A stretch of 64,000 nt of DNA from JAKFEW01 sp036675505 (GTDB taxonomy: Bacteria > Cyanobacteriota > Sericytochromatia > S15B-MN24 > JAQBPE01). Shown one piece after another: positions 7,265 through 15,782 of this stretch. The stretch covers positions 1 through 64,000 of the forward strand of contig JAKFEW010000131.1 in the NCBI GenBank assembly GCA_036675505.1, in the 5' to 3' direction. How positions within the stretch are numbered: the stretch's first letter is position 1; the number at the start of each line of letters is the position of its first letter. The position numbers were made by a program, and so were the translations under genes. The notes beneath the pieces were generated by a model. That model saw only the letters and a program-made list of their open reading frames with translations. It did no database searches and was not told where the DNA came from.

Positions 7265-9774
7265 CAAGTCCACGATTGCCGCCTCTTCCGGAACGTGTTG
7301 GCGAGGACCACCAGGCTGCTCGCCGGCATCAGCACCGCCGCGAGCAGCGGGCTGACGAGGCCCGCGATCGCCAGCGGGATCGCGACCATATTGTAGAGCA
7401 CCGAGAGCGCCAGGTTCTCGGTGATCACCCGGCCGGTGCGCCGGGCCAGCAGGATAACCTCCGCGACGGCGTCGATGCGGTCGCCGAGCAGCACGACGTC
7501 CGCCGCCAGGGTGGCGAGGTCCGCGCCGCGGGCCAGCGCGATGCCGACGTCGGCCGCCGCGAGCGCAGGCGCGTCGTTGAGGCCGTCGCCCACCATCGCG
7601 ACGCGGCCATACTTCGCGCGGGCGGCTTCGATCGCGGCGAGCTTCCCGGCGGGCAACACGCCGGTCGTCACGTCGTCGATGCCGAGGCGCGCGGCGACAT
7701 GGGCCGCCGCGCCCGCGTTGTCGCCGGTGAGCAGCGCGACCGAGATGCCGGCGGCCCGCAAGCGTGCCACCACTTCGGCTGCGTCGGCCCGCAGCGCGTC
7801 GCCGAGGGCGATCGCCCCCACGGCCTGGCCAGCGCGCGCGACCCAGAGCACGGTCAGGCCGCGGGCCATCCAGCCGTCGGCGGTCGCCCGCCAGGCCACT
7901 GGCAACCCGACGCCCGCCTCCAGGAGCCAGGCCTCGCGGCCCACCTGCGCGGCCGCCCCCTCGACCGTGCCCACCACGCCCAGGCCGGGCATGGCGCGGA
8001 AATCGTCGGCGGGGGGCGCCGCGTCGTAGCCGCGGGTGCGCGCGAAGCGAACGACGGCGCGGCCGAGCGGGTGCTCGGAGCCAGCCTCGAGCGCCGCGGC
8101 GATGGCCAGCGCCGCGGCCTCGTCGCCGAGCAGGCCGACGACCTCGGGCTCGCCGGTCGTCAGCGTGCCCGTCTTGTCGAAGACCACGTGGTCGATCGCC
8201 GCGAGGTCCTCGAGCGCGTCGCCGCGCTTGATCAGCATGCCGGCGCGCAACGCGCGGGCCTGGGCCGCCACCTGGGCCGCCGGGATCGCGAGGCCGAGCG
8301 CGCACGGGCAGGTCACGACCAGCACGGCCACGGCTGCCGGAAGCGCGCGGGCCGGGTCGATCAGCGCCCAGCCGATCGCGGTGGCGATCGCCGCCGCGAG
8401 CACGCCCAACGTGCCCCAGTGCCCGGCCGCGTCGGCCAGGCGCTGGGCGCGCCCGGTGGGTCGCTCGGCTTCGGCCACCAGCCGGGCGAGCCGGGCCTGG
8501 GTGGCGTCCTCGCCGACGCGCGTCAGCTGGACCCGGATGGCGCCGTCGACGACGATCGCGCCGCCCGGCACGGCGTCGCCCACGCCGCGCGTGAGCGGCC
8601 GGGCCTCGCCGGTGAGCAGCGATTCGTCGACGCTCGTCTGGCCACGCACGATCACGCCATCGGCCGGGGCGCGGTCGCCGGGGCGCAGCTCCACCACGTC
8701 GCCGGGCGCGAGCAGGCTCGCCGCCACCTCCTGGACCACGCCGCCCCGCACCAGGCGCGCGGTGTCGGGCGCGCGGCCGACCTGGCGCTCGACCGCGCCC
8801 ATGATGCGCGCCCGCACGGCGCCGTCGGCGAAGCGGGCGCCCACGAGCAGGAAGAGGAACATCGTGAGCGAGTCGAAGTAGACCGGGCCGTGCGTGAAGA
8901 AGCCCCAGACGCCTGCGAGCCAGGTGGCGCCGATCGCGATCGTCGCGAGCGCGTCCATGCCCAGGCGCCCGCGGCCGAGGCCGCCCACCGCGGCGCGCAC
9001 GAACGGCGCCGCCGCGTAGGCCGCCGTGCCGGTGCCCGCGACCATGCCCAGGAAGCGCAGCAGCTGCTGCAGCGCGAGGTCATGGGCGCTCTGCGCGCCG
9101 TACTGGTAGTAGAGCGGCTCGGCGAGGAACATCGTGGCGATCGCCCCGAAGCCGGCCACCGCCAGGCGCATGAGCCAGGCACGCCGCCGCTCGGCGAGCG
9201 GCTCTTCGGCCGCGCCCGGGTCGTACGCGCGGGCGCCATAGCCCGCGACCTCGACCGCCGCGATCAGCGCCGCCGGGTCGACAGGCCGGCCGACTTCCCA
9301 GCCGACTCGCGCGGTGCCGGCCTGGAGGTTGACCCGCGCCTCACGCACGCCCGGCACGGCCTGGAGGGCGCGCTCGACCGCCTGGATGCAGTCGCCGCAA
9401 TGCAGGCCCTCGATCATCAAGGCGAGCTCCGCGCCGCCGACCGCGTCGAACCGGACGAAGCGCGCGGGTCCGACCAGCACGTCGGCCAGCGCACGCTTGC
9501 GTGCGCGCAGGCGCTCACGCAGGGAGACGCCACCCGCGATCGCGCCCGCGACCCTGCCACGCCGCAGGCGCCGGCCGGCCGGCGTGGCCGGCAGCCGGCG
9601 TTGCGTCGGCAGCTGGGGACCCACCGGGCCCTTGCCCACCCGCTGGGGGTTCACGCAGCACCACAGCACGCCACCGTGGGTCGGCGCGGGCGGCGTGGCG
9701 GCGAGGGAGCCGGCTGACGCGACCGGGGCGAGCGCGAGGGCGCTGGTCAGGAACCAACGGGCAGCGCGGTTCAT
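7264..9774 (-). CDS. ccoI: Copper-translocating P1B-type ATPase CcoI/FixI
   Basis: An 836-aa P-type ATPase supplying copper to cbb3 oxidase. Domain order: heavy-metal-binding domain with CGDC (126-129), eight membrane helices with the CPC motif (TCPCALGLAIPAAQ, near residue 486), phosphorylation site DKTGT (about 530), and hinge GDGLNDAPALAAADVG. An unusual N-terminal extension of about 100 residues begins with a signal-like hydrophobic stretch and includes WCCVNPQRVGKG. The start at 9774 is supported by the ATGA overlap with the upstream 72-aa gene. Part of the cco operon. Confidence 0.93.
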   Translation of the reverse strand: MNRAARWFLTSALALAPVASAGSLAATPPAPTHGGVLWCCVNPQRVGKGPVGPQLPTQRRLPATPAGRRLRRGRVAGAIAGGVSLRERLRARKRALADVLVGPARFVRFDAVGGAELALMIEGLHCGDCIQAVERALQAVPGVREARVNLQAGTARVGWEVGRPVDPAALIAAVEVAGYGARAYDPGAAEEPLAERRRAWLMRLAVAGFGAIATMFLAEPLYYQYGAQSAHDLALQQLLRFLGMVAGTGTAAYAAAPFVRAAVGGLGRGRLGMDALATIAIGATWLAGVWGFFTHGPVYFDSLTMFLFLLVGARFADGAVRARIMGAVERQVGRAPDTARLVRGGVVQEVAASLLAPGDVVELRPGDRAPADGVIVRGQTSVDESLLTGEARPLTRGVGDAVPGGAIVVDGAIRVQLTRVGEDATQARLARLVAEAERPTGRAQRLADAAGHWGTLGVLAAAIATAIGWALIDPARALPAAVAVLVVTCPCALGLAIPAAQVAAQARALRAGMLIKRGDALEDLAAIDHVVFDKTGTLTTGEPEVVGLLGDEAAALAIAAALEAGSEHPLGRAVVRFARTRGYDAAPPADDFRAMPGLGVVGTVEGAAAQVGREAWLLEAGVGLPVAWRATADGWMARGLTVLWVARAGQAVGAIALGDALRADAAEVVARLRAAGISVALLTGDNAGAAAHVAARLGIDDVTTGVLPAGKLAAIEAARAKYGRVAMVGDGLNDAPALAAADVGIALARGADLATLAADVVLLGDRIDAVAEVILLARRTGRVITENLALSVLYNMVAIPLAIAGLVSPLLAAVLMPASSLVVLANTFRKRRQSWT

Positions 9775-9989
9775 CGTCCGCGCTCCGGCAGGACCACGCC
9801 CCGCTCGGCCGCAGGGCGCCCGTCCATGGTGCGCAGCACCTTCTGGGGCGGGAACTTCGAATGGCCCTTGCCGACGCGCAGGTCGGCCTCAGCCATGCCG
9901 CCGGCGGCGGCCAACAACGCCCCGCTGCTCGCCGCTCCCAGGGAGAGGAGCAGGGCGAGCAGGATCCAGACGCGCTGGGAGTAAGACAT
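9771..9989 (-). CDS. Small secreted/membrane protein in cco operon
   Basis: A 72-aa protein with an N-terminal hydrophobic helix (VWILLALLLSLGAA) that could be a signal peptide or anchor, then a basic tail containing LRVGKGHSKFPPQ. A strong AGGAGG site 8 bases before ATG 9989 and the ATGA overlap with ccoI argue it is real. It occupies the place of ccoH between ccoG and ccoI but is too short and unlike FixH/CcoH. The RVGKG motif recurs in the N-terminal extension of CcoI. Function unknown. Confidence 0.75.
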   Translation of the reverse strand: MSYSQRVWILLALLLSLGAASSGALLAAAGGMAEADLRVGKGHSKFPPQKVLRTMDGRPAAERGVVLPERGR

Positions 9990-10009
9990 GGAGAGCCTCC
10001 TGGAGCGAC

Positions 10010-11404
10010 TCAGGACGGGGGGACAAACGTGGCGGGGGCCATGTCCTTCACGGTGCCGGTCTCCCCCTCGTAGAGCCGGAACCTGAATGGCACCGGGCGC
10101 ACTTCGTGGGCGACCGGGATGACGACCGAGGCCCGCAGCTCTCGGATCTCGCCAGGGGCGAGCGTGAGCGGGTTATCGCCGATCAGGAGCTGGCCCTGGA
10201 TGCCCTCGAGCTGCACGGCCACCGTGTGGGGCCGCGTGTCCTTGTTGAGCAGCTTGATCGTGTACTGGTTCGAGGTCCGGCCATCCGGCAGCGCGAGCGC
10301 CGTGTTGCGATCCCGCAGGACGTCCAGGGCGAGCAACGGCCGGGTGGTGACGAGCGTGGCGATCGCCCCGACCAGGACGACGAGCACGACTGCGTACCAG
10401 CCGAGGCGTGGCCGCCATACATGATGATGCGGCTTCTCAGGCCATTTCACCTCCGGGTTTTTCACGTGCGCCTCGTACTCTGCCAGGGAAGCGAAGCGGA
10501 TCAGGCCCGGCGTCATGCTCAGCTTGACCATCGTGGCATCGCAGGCGTCGATGCAGCGGGCGCAGGTGATGCACTCGTACTGCGAGCCGTTGCGGATGTC
10601 GATGCCCATCGGGCAGGCCGTCACGCACATGCCGCAGTCGACGCAGCCGTCCTTCGCGACCTGCGCCTTGCCTTTGCCCCGCGGCTCGCCGCGCTGGGCG
10701 TCGTAGGTGACGATCAGCGATGAGTCATCCTGCATCGCGCCCTGGAAGCGTCCGTACGGGCAGGCGGTGGTGCAGATCCAGTCGCGCAGGTGGCCGGCGA
10801 AGAGGTACGTGATGCCGGCGACGAGGAGGATGCCGACGAGCGGCGCGCCGGCGAGCGTGCCGCCGGCGGCGCGCCGGATCAGCTCATGGGCGCCCACGAA
10901 GTAGCTGACGAACGTGAAGCCGAAGCCGAGCGCGAGCGTGATCCAGACGGCGTGCTTCGCGGCCCGGCGGGCCACTTGAGCGGGCCTGGCATGGCCGCCG
11001 TCGAGCGCGAGCCGGGCCGGCCGATCCCCCTCGATCCAGTGGTCCACCAGCATGAAGAGGCTGGTGAGCAAGGTCTGCGGGCAGGCGTTGCCGCAGAACA
11101 CGCGCCCCACCAGGGCCGTCGTCGCGAAGAGCAGCAGCGCGAAGACCGCGAGCACCAACCCCAGCATGTAGAAGTCTTGCGGCCAGAACACCTGGCCGAA
11201 GACGTGGTAGCGCCGGTTCGGGATGTCGAAGAGCAACGCCGGCGCGCCGCCGACGGTCAGCCACGGCAGGCCCAGGAAGATCCCGAACTTGGCGAGGAAG
11301 ATCGCCCAGCGGCGCTTCTCGTACGTCCCCCACACCCACTGGGTCTGCACCCGGGGCCGGCCCGTGAGGAACGACGGCTTGGCGTGCGTGCGGGGAGTCG
11401 ACAT
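10010..11404 (-). CDS. ccoG: Cbb3 oxidase accessory protein CcoG/FixG (polyferredoxin)
   Basis: A 464-aa membrane iron-sulfur protein, normal length for CcoG, implicated in Cu(II) reduction during cbb3 assembly. It has several membrane helices, conserved CGNACPQT and CTTACPYG sites, and a double 4Fe-4S ferredoxin motif (CVDCGMC...CP and CITCARC...CD, residues ~205-250). A C-terminal Ig-like FixG_C domain follows the last membrane helix. The start at ATG 11404 (MSTPRTHAKPS) follows GGAAAGGAAT. Longer readings extend into ccoP in another frame and are rejected. It follows ccoP by 20 bases. Confidence 0.94.
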   Translation of the reverse strand: MSTPRTHAKPSFLTGRPRVQTQWVWGTYEKRRWAIFLAKFGIFLGLPWLTVGGAPALLFDIPNRRYHVFGQVFWPQDFYMLGLVLAVFALLLFATTALVGRVFCGNACPQTLLTSLFMLVDHWIEGDRPARLALDGGHARPAQVARRAAKHAVWITLALGFGFTFVSYFVGAHELIRRAAGGTLAGAPLVGILLVAGITYLFAGHLRDWICTTACPYGRFQGAMQDDSSLIVTYDAQRGEPRGKGKAQVAKDGCVDCGMCVTACPMGIDIRNGSQYECITCARCIDACDATMVKLSMTPGLIRFASLAEYEAHVKNPEVKWPEKPHHHVWRPRLGWYAVVLVVLVGAIATLVTTRPLLALDVLRDRNTALALPDGRTSNQYTIKLLNKDTRPHTVAVQLEGIQGQLLIGDNPLTLAPGEIRELRASVVIPVAHEVRPVPFRFRLYEGETGTVKDMAPATFVPPS

Positions 11405-11424
11405 GGAGGGATTCCTTTCCGGGG

Positions 11425-11985
11425 CTACTTCGTGCCTCCGCCGAGCCCGTGGACGAAGGCCGCGAGATCGGCGACCTGGGTCGCCGTGAGGCTGCTCTTG
11501 AAGGGCGGCATGCCCTTCGCTGTGCCTTCGCCGATGGTCTTCGCGATCGCCGCGCCCGTGCCGCCGTAGAGCCAGGTGGCATCCGTGAGGTCGGGGCCGA
11601 TCGCCCCGCCGCCGGCCTGGCCATGGCAAGCCGCGCACTGGGCGCTGTATGTGGCCTTGCCGCGCTCCGCGGCCTTCGGATCGGCGAGGGCGGCCTGCAA
11701 GGCCTGGGCGGGGTCGGCCGGCGTCGCGGCCTGGTACCGGGCCTTGGCCTCGGCGATCTCGGCGTCGTACATGCCCTTCTGGGTCCAGCCGAGCAGCGAC
11801 ACGCCGACGCCCGGATACGCCACGATGTAGGCGGCGCTCCAGATGATCGTGCCCCAGAAGACCAGCATCATCCAGCGGGGCATCGGGTTGTCGAGCTCGG
11901 TGATGCCGTCCGGGCCTTCGATGATAGGCACGCCGTCCGGCGTGGTCCGGCCCGCCTCGAGCGGGGATTCGTCGTGTTTAGACAT
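11425..11985 (-). CDS. ccoP: Cbb3 oxidase subunit III CcoP (single-heme form)
   Basis: A 186-aa membrane-anchored cytochrome c. An N-terminal FixP_N-like part (DGITELDNPMPRWMMLVFW) leads into one transmembrane helix and the ...GWTQKGMYD segment. One cytochrome c domain follows with heme site CAACH and the axial Met in KGMPPF. Standard CcoP has two CxxCH motifs and about 290 residues; only one is present here, so one heme domain is missing. ATG 11985 overlaps the end of ccoQ by 8 bases. Confidence 0.9.
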   Translation of the reverse strand: MSKHDESPLEAGRTTPDGVPIIEGPDGITELDNPMPRWMMLVFWGTIIWSAAYIVAYPGVGVSLLGWTQKGMYDAEIAEAKARYQAATPADPAQALQAALADPKAAERGKATYSAQCAACHGQAGGGAIGPDLTDATWLYGGTGAAIAKTIGEGTAKGMPPFKSSLTATQVADLAAFVHGLGGGTK

Positions 11986-12145
11986 GGTCTGAAGCTCCCT
12001 CGTCGTCGAACGGGATGCGGGCGAAGGCCTCCATCGACGCCTTGTTGGGGCCCCAATAGGCGTACACCACGGCACCCACGAAGATGGGGAAGAAAATCAG
12101 CAACGAAATCATCTTGCTGGAGGCGATCAGGGCTTCATCAAACAT
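11978..12145 (-). CDS. ccoQ: Cbb3 oxidase subunit CcoQ
   Basis: A 55-aa protein with a single membrane helix (ISLLIFFPIFVGAVVYAYW) followed by a polar tail (RIPFDDEG), the usual CcoQ/FixQ layout. CcoQ stabilises binding of CcoP to the core oxidase. It lies between ccoO (9-base gap) and ccoP (8-base overlap), with TAGGAGA 6 bases before the ATG. Identified by position, size and topology. Confidence 0.88.
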   Translation of the reverse strand: MFDEALIASSKMISLLIFFPIFVGAVVYAYWGPNKASMEAFARIPFDDEGASDHV

Positions 12146-12154
12146 GGGGGTCTC

Positions 12155-12823
12155 CTAACGGGGCACGTCTTTGGCCGCCACCCCGAGCGTCTGGAGGTAG
12201 GCGACCATCGCGTCGAGCTCGGTCTTCTCGAGGACGGCGGCTGGCGCGGCGGCGATCTCTTCTTCGGAATAGGGCACGCCGAGCGTCCGCTGGGCCCGCA
12301 TCTTGTCCTGGATGTGGCGGGCGCGCGCCGCATCGAGCTTCGTCTTCTCGAGCCAGGGGTAACGGGGCATCAGCGAGCCCGGCACCATCGTGGCCGGGTC
12401 CTTCATGTGCTGGACGTGCCAGGCGTCCGGGTACTTGGCACCCACGCGGGCGAGGTCCGGCCCCATGCGGCGCGAGCCGTACTGGAACGGGCGATCGTAC
12501 TGGGCCTCGGCTGCCAGCGAATAGGGGCCGTAACGCTCGGTCTCGTGGCGGAAGGGACGCACCATCTGCGAGTGGCAGGTGTAACACCCTTCACGCACGT
12601 AGATGTCGAAGCCCTCGAGCTGCAGCGGCGTGCGCGGCTTCACCAGCGCCGCGGCCTGGGCCTCGGCGCTGGACGGCTGGCCGCCCTGCTTGAGGTTGAA
12701 CAACGGCACCATCTCCACCAGGCCGCCGACCGAGACGGCGATGGTGATCCAGACCGCGAACGCGATGGCGTTCTTCTCGATCTTCTTGTGCTTGTAGAGC
12801 GGGTTTTTCGGTTCGGGGTTCAT
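12155..12823 (-). CDS. ccoO: Cbb3 oxidase subunit II CcoO
   Basis: A 222-aa membrane-anchored mono-heme cytochrome c, usual length ~200-240. The N-terminal anchor (FAVWITIAVSVGGLVEMVP) is followed by the conserved EGCYTCHSQMVRPF heme motif and YGPYS. Met ligands for the heme lie in the LMPRYPWL region. It transfers electrons from CcoP to CcoN. It starts 15 bases after ccoN. Confidence 0.96.
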   Translation of the reverse strand: MNPEPKNPLYKHKKIEKNAIAFAVWITIAVSVGGLVEMVPLFNLKQGGQPSSAEAQAAALVKPRTPLQLEGFDIYVREGCYTCHSQMVRPFRHETERYGPYSLAAEAQYDRPFQYGSRRMGPDLARVGAKYPDAWHVQHMKDPATMVPGSLMPRYPWLEKTKLDAARARHIQDKMRAQRTLGVPYSEEEIAAAPAAVLEKTELDAMVAYLQTLGVAAKDVPR

Positions 12824-12838
12824 CGGGCGTCTCCGGTG

Positions 12839-14290
12839 CTAGGCCGCCAGGGGGGCGGCGGGCGCGGCGACGGACGCCGGCTGCGACGCTGTGCGGTACA
12901 TGTTGTAGGCCATGATGAGCATGCCGGTGAGGAACAGCAGGCCGCCGAGGAGGCGGACCATGTAGTAAGGCTGCAGCGCGTTCATCGTCTCGACGAAGGT
13001 GTACGCGAGCGAGCCGTCCGGCTTGACCTGGGCCCACATCAGGCCCTGCATGATGCCCGCGATCCACATGCTGGTCGCGTAGAGCACCGTGCCGATGGTC
13101 GAGACCCAGAAGTGCCAGTTGACGAGCTTCATGCTGTACAGCGGGCGGTTCACCAGGCGCGGCCACATGTAGTAGATGGCGGCGACCGAGATCATCGCGA
13201 CCCAGCCCAGGGCGCCCACGTGGACGTGGCCGATGGTCCAGTCGGTGTAGTGCGAGAGCGCGTTCACCGAGCGGATCGACATCAGCGAGCCTTCGGTCGT
13301 GACCATCGCGTAGAAGGCCATCGCCGTGAGCATGAACTTGAGGATCGCGTCGTCACGCAGCCGGTGCCAGGCGCCCCTGAGCGTCATGATGCCGTTGAAG
13401 GAGCCGCCCCAGGAAGGCACGATCAGCATCACCGAGAACACCATGCCGAGGTTCTGCACCCAATCGGGCAAGGGCGAGTAGAGGAGGTGGTGCGGGCCGG
13501 CCCAGATGTAGATGAAGATCAGGCTCCAGAAGTGGACGATCGACAGGCGGTAGGAGTAGATCGGCGTTTCCGCCTGCTTGGGCAGGAAGTAATACATCAC
13601 GCCGAGGAAGCCGGCCGTGAGGAAGAAGCCGACCGCGTTGTGGCCGTACCACCACTGCATCAGGCCGTCCTGGACGCCGCTCCACACCTGGTAGCTCTCG
13701 AAGAGGCCGATCGGGATCACGAGGTTGTTGAAGATGTGCAGCATCGCGACGCCGATCATCAGCGCCAGGAAGAACCAGTTCGAGACGTAGATGTGCTTCT
13801 CGCGCCGGGTGGCGAGCGTGCCCATCAGCACGACAGTCCCGGCGACCCAGACCGCCGTGATCAGCAGGTCGATCGGCCATTCGAGCTCGGCGTACTCCTT
13901 GCCCTGGGTGATGCCCAGCGGCAGGGTGATCACGGCCGAGACGATCACGGCCATCCAGCCCCAGAACGTGAAGTCCGCGAGCTTGCCTCCCCACAGGCGC
14001 TGGCGGCAGGTGCGCTGGACGCTGTAGTACATCGTGGCGAACAGCACGCAGCCACCGAACGCGAAGATGACCGCGTTGGTGTGCAACGGCCGCAGGCGGC
14101 CGTAGGTCAGCCAGGGCAGGTCGAAGTTGAGCGCTGGCCAGATGAGCTGCCCGGCGATCAGGACGCCGACGAGCATGCCCACGATCCCGTAAACGACGGC
14201 CATCGCCGTGAACTTGGTGGACGGGCCGTCGTCGTAGAGCGGCGCCGCCGTGGGGGTCGCCGCGTCGGGCGGCGAGGCGGTGAGCGACAT
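12839..14290 (-). CDS. ccoN: Cbb3-type cytochrome c oxidase subunit I CcoN
   Basis: A 483-aa heme-copper oxidase catalytic subunit with about 12 membrane helices, of normal length. It binds heme b, heme b3 and CuB and reduces oxygen with high affinity. Seen are the PLHTNAVIFAF start of helix II and the later WWYGHNAVGFF and GPHHLLY segments carrying the CuB/heme histidines. It is first in the operon, with GGAAAGGGAAA upstream of ATG 14290. The organism therefore can respire at low oxygen. Confidence 0.97.
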   Translation of the reverse strand: MSLTASPPDAATPTAAPLYDDGPSTKFTAMAVVYGIVGMLVGVLIAGQLIWPALNFDLPWLTYGRLRPLHTNAVIFAFGGCVLFATMYYSVQRTCRQRLWGGKLADFTFWGWMAVIVSAVITLPLGITQGKEYAELEWPIDLLITAVWVAGTVVLMGTLATRREKHIYVSNWFFLALMIGVAMLHIFNNLVIPIGLFESYQVWSGVQDGLMQWWYGHNAVGFFLTAGFLGVMYYFLPKQAETPIYSYRLSIVHFWSLIFIYIWAGPHHLLYSPLPDWVQNLGMVFSVMLIVPSWGGSFNGIMTLRGAWHRLRDDAILKFMLTAMAFYAMVTTEGSLMSIRSVNALSHYTDWTIGHVHVGALGWVAMISVAAIYYMWPRLVNRPLYSMKLVNWHFWVSTIGTVLYATSMWIAGIMQGLMWAQVKPDGSLAYTFVETMNALQPYYMVRLLGGLLFLTGMLIMAYNMYRTASQPASVAAPAAPLAA

Positions 14291-14357
14291 GGGACATTTC
14301 CCTTTCCGTGATCGGGCGCTACCCCCTGATCGTAGATCGGGAAGGATCGGTAGACCT

Positions 14358-14372
14358 CCGTAGCGACTACGG
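14358..14372. promoter_or_regulatory. Palindrome upstream of cbb3 operon
   Basis: CCGTAG-CGA-CTACGG is a perfect 6+3+6 palindrome 68 bases upstream of ccoN, in a gap also holding several GATCGG-type repeats. It could be an operator controlling the oxidase operon. It is not an FNR/ANR box (TTGAT-N4-ATCAA), which I did not find. Confidence 0.4.
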
Positions 14373-14406
14373 TGCCGCGGATCGGGAAACTACGGGACCG
14401 GACGAC

Positions 14407-14658
14407 TTACGGTTCGCGGGCGTGGCGGGCGCGGCTGCCGTCGCGCAGCGTCGCGAGGGGCACGACGGCCGGCGCCTCGTGGTGCTCGATCCAGGTGGCG
14501 AGTACGTAGGTGACCAGCTCGCCCTCGACGTGAAAGCCCGCCAGGCAGACGCCACAGGCCAGCTCGTACGGGCTGTAGCCGACCTCGCCATGCGAGAGCG
14601 GCTCGCCGCAGACATGGCAGTATAGCGTTTCGGCGGCCCTGGCCGGTTTGCCTGCCAT
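14407..14658 (-). CDS. Small zinc-ribbon-like protein
   Basis: An 83-aa protein with two CxxC knuckles, CHVCGEP and CGVCLAGF, about 23 residues apart, typical of a treble-clef or zinc-ribbon fold. The start at ATG 14658 is chosen because longer readings overlap the divergent promoter and start of the neighbouring regulator. It is the gene just upstream of ccoN on the same strand (116-base gap). Function unknown; possibly regulatory. Confidence 0.65.
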   Translation of the reverse strand: MAGKPARAAETLYCHVCGEPLSHGEVGYSPYELACGVCLAGFHVEGELVTYVLATWIEHHEAPAVVPLATLRDGSRARHAREP

Positions 14659-14672
14659 GTCCTCGTCCCCGC

Positions 14673-14678
14673 TATAAT
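14673..14678 (+). promoter_or_regulatory. -10 box, apparently leaderless start
   Basis: A perfect TATAAT ends 6 bases before ATG 14685, with no ribosome-binding site between. The transcript would begin at or next to the start codon. A TTGCCT lies at a long spacing (20 bases). Confidence 0.6.
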
Positions 14679-14684
14679 GTGGCC

Positions 14685-15779
14685 ATGTCTCCCCCAACCA
14701 TCACCCAGGCCACTGGCACCATTCTGGCCGTCGACGACCAGGACGACAACCTCGCGTTGCTCGACGGCATCCTGACCTCGAAGGGGTTCAGCGTGCTCAC
14801 GGCGCTCGATGGACCGACCGGGCTGCGCCTCGCAAAGGAACGACGGCCCGATCTGATCTTGCTGGACCTCGCGATGCCCGGCATGGATGGCTTCGAGGTG
14901 CTGGCCCGGTTGCGGCAGGATCGCGCCACCGCGCGCATCCCGGTGATCATCCTGACGGCCAACTACCGCGAGGCGAATTCGGTGGAGCGCGGCCTCGAGC
15001 TCGGCGCCACCGAATACCTCACCAAGCCGATCCAGATGGACGAGCTGGTGGTGCGCCTGCGCAGCGCGCTGCGGCTGGCCGCGGCGGAGCGCGAGCTCGC
15101 GCAGCTGCGCCAGGACTTCGCCTCGATGCTCGTGCACGACATGCGCGCGCCGCTCGACGGCATCCGGCTGGCGCTCGGCGTCCTGCGCCGGCAAGAGGCG
15201 ATCGAGACCGCGCGCTGGTCGCTCCTCGACAACGCGCTCGGCGCCGTCGAGGATATGGGCACCCTGGTCGACGATCTGTTGCACGCCAACCGCCTGGAAG
15301 ACGAGGGCTTCGAGCCGAAGTGCCACAAGCTGGCGCTCAGCCGGCTCGTGGAGCGCAGCCTGACGGTGCTGCGGCCGCTGGCCGCCTCGCGGGAGCTGGC
15401 CCTCACGGCCGACGTCTCGGCCGACCTGCCGATGGTCATGGCCGATCCCGCCCTGGCCAAGCGCGTGATCGACAACCTCATCGGCAATGCGCTCAAGTTC
15501 ACCGACGCGGGCGACGTGGCGCTGACCGCGTGCCTCGCCGGCGACGCTGTGCGGATCGAGGTGCGTGACACGGGCCCCGGCATCGCGGACGATGTGAAGG
15601 CGCGGATCTTCGATCGCTACTTCCACCTGGCCCAGCGCAAAGAGAAGAACCAGGGCGGCTTCGGGCTCGGCCTGGCCTTCTGCGAGCGGGCCGTACGCGC
15701 GATGGGCGGCACGATCGACGTGCGTGACGCCGAGGGCGGCGGGACGGTCTTCGGCTTCACGCTGCCGATCGCCCCGTGA
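14685..15779 (+). CDS. Response regulator-sensor histidine kinase hybrid
   Basis: A 364-aa soluble two-component protein. An N-terminal receiver domain (acidic pair DD in VDDQDD, phospho-acceptor D61, Lys114 in LTKP) is joined directly to a HisKA domain (H-box MLVHDMRAPLD, H151) and an HATPase_c domain (NLIGNALKF, DTGPGI, GFGLGLAF). There is no membrane or sensory domain, so input probably comes by phosphotransfer to the receiver. The start is ATG 14685; GTG 14679 is possible but lies inside or against the -10 box. It is divergent from the zinc-ribbon gene and cco operon, but no link to oxidase control is shown. Confidence 0.93.
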   Translation: MSPPTITQATGTILAVDDQDDNLALLDGILTSKGFSVLTALDGPTGLRLAKERRPDLILLDLAMPGMDGFEVLARLRQDRATARIPVIILTANYREANSVERGLELGATEYLTKPIQMDELVVRLRSALRLAAAERELAQLRQDFASMLVHDMRAPLDGIRLALGVLRRQEAIETARWSLLDNALGAVEDMGTLVDDLLHANRLEDEGFEPKCHKLALSRLVERSLTVLRPLAASRELALTADVSADLPMVMADPALAKRVIDNLIGNALKFTDAGDVALTACLAGDAVRIEVRDTGPGIADDVKARIFDRYFHLAQRKEKNQGGFGLGLAFCERAVRAMGGTIDVRDAEGGGTVFGFTLPIAP

Positions 15780-15782
15780 CGC

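Noticed and set aside
7276..9717. 813-codon plus-strand frame over ccoI
   Set aside because: Arg/His/Gly-rich antisense shadow of ccoI.
10010..11638. Longer CcoG starting at 11638
   Set aside because: The extra N-terminus is an out-of-frame reading of ccoP; ATG 11404 has a ribosome-binding site and the family start.
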